Part shown: piece by piece, positions 63,718 to 64,000 of the stretch
Layout: every line of letters starts with the position of its first letter
Position numbering within the stretch: position 1 is the first letter of the stretch
From: Paraburkholderia nodosa DSM 21604
Lineage (GTDB): Bacteria > Pseudomonadota > Gammaproteobacteria > Burkholderiales > Burkholderiaceae
Assembly (NCBI RefSeq): GCF_000519185.1
Contig: NZ_JAFA01000008.1
Location: 186,405-250,404 of the forward strand
Direction: 5' to 3'
DNA length: 64,000 nt
Notes under the pieces: model-generated
What the model saw: only the letters and a program-made list of their open reading frames with translations
Databases searched by the model: none
What the model was told of the DNA's origin: nothing
Made by a program: the position numbers and the translations under genes

Positions 63718-64000
63718 TTACCAGTTCCCCGCGAGCGTGGTCCACAGAAAGCGATAAACGAGCGCGTCATACTCCGCGCGCTCGAGCGAATCGCTGCCGG
63801 GGCCGTGACCGCCTTCGGTGTTCTCCAGATACCAGACATTCGCGTGCCCCTGCTGCTCCATGCGCGCGACCATCTTGCGCGCGTGCGAGGGATGCACGCG
63901 GTCATCGCTCGTCGAAGTCGTGAACAGCGACGGCGGATACACGACACCTGGCTTCACATGGTGGTAGGGCGAATAGCCAGCCAGCGCGCGCGATTCTTCG
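63718..64000 (-). CDS. Prolyl oligopeptidase family (S9) serine peptidase, C-terminal part only
   Basis: The last 94 residues of a protein whose 5' part lies beyond the right edge. The visible part holds the catalytic Asp in STSDDRVHPSHARK and the catalytic His in NTEGGHGPG, both typical of the S9 prolyl oligopeptidase C-terminal domain. The preceding GYSPYHHVKPGVVYPPSL is also family-typical. The nucleophile Ser is off-window. It is convergent with xth (9-bp gap). Confidence 0.88.
   Translation of the reverse strand, partial: EESRALAGYSPYHHVKPGVVYPPSLFTTSTSDDRVHPSHARKMVARMEQQGHANVWYLENTEGGHGPGSDSLERAEYDALVYRFLWTTLAGNW

Overview
The window is a stretch of ordinary bacterial chromosome with high G+C content and dense coding. 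It most likely comes from Burkholderia sensu lato (Paraburkholderia, Caballeronia or a close relative; order Burkholderiales). This rests on gene order (pyrG-kdsA-eno-ftsB; rpfE-like-recJ-prfB-lysS; aceE-aceF-lpdA next to a phasin gene), on protein character, and on the strong GC3 bias that creates long spurious antisense reading frames. I assigned 58 protein genes (two cut by the window ends) and one initiator tRNA. No insertion sequence, prophage, integron, CRISPR array, rRNA or replication origin was seen.

Layout. 1-8.3 kb (minus): bamC (3' part), dapA, a methyltransferase, trpS, an M50 protease, yciO, an rnm-like PHP phosphatase, an alpha/beta hydrolase and a ferritin-like DUF455 protein. 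8.5-10.7 kb (plus): gamma carbonic anhydrase, hslO (Hsp33) and a small lipoprotein. 10.8-21.9 kb (minus): ftsB, eno, kdsA, pyrG, a hydrolase, comEC, tatD, lolD and a single lolC/E-type permease. 22.2-29.1 kb (plus): an rpfE-like gene, recJ, prfB with its programmed +1 frameshift, lysS and a glycine-zipper protein. 29.2-35.4 kb (minus): a complete isc operon (iscR-iscS-iscU-iscA-hscB-hscA-fdx-iscX) behind a promoter carrying two good IscR sites. 35.5-41.1 kb: a low-molecular-weight phosphatase, a small membrane protein, lutB and lutA, a divergent IclR regulator and a PbpG-type endopeptidase.

41.6-42.3 kb holds a phasin gene with a strong sigma-70 promoter bracketed by two copies of a palindromic element. 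42.6-48.9 kb (minus) is the pyruvate dehydrogenase operon aceE-aceF-lpdA. Divergent from it is a PAS-domain sensor kinase with a FixJ-type response regulator (49.2-52.3 kb), followed by folD and the M3 oligopeptidase prlC. 55.8-64 kb holds codA, dinB with a textbook LexA box, an Asp/Glu racemase homologue lacking one catalytic cysteine, tRNA-fMet, a padR / nitronate monooxygenase divergent pair with an operator-like inverted repeat, a DsbA-like isomerase, an SDR protein with Tyr replaced by Phe, xth, and the 3' end of an S9 peptidase gene.

The window is mainly core metabolism, translation, envelope biogenesis and Fe-S assembly. I found no candidate for a wholly new multi-gene system. The points most worth a second look are regulatory (phasin promoter, isc promoter, a 40-bp perfect palindrome, possible leaderless starts) and single-residue departures from family catalytic patterns (racemase, SDR, IscR cluster ligands, PAS kinase without a haem histidine).
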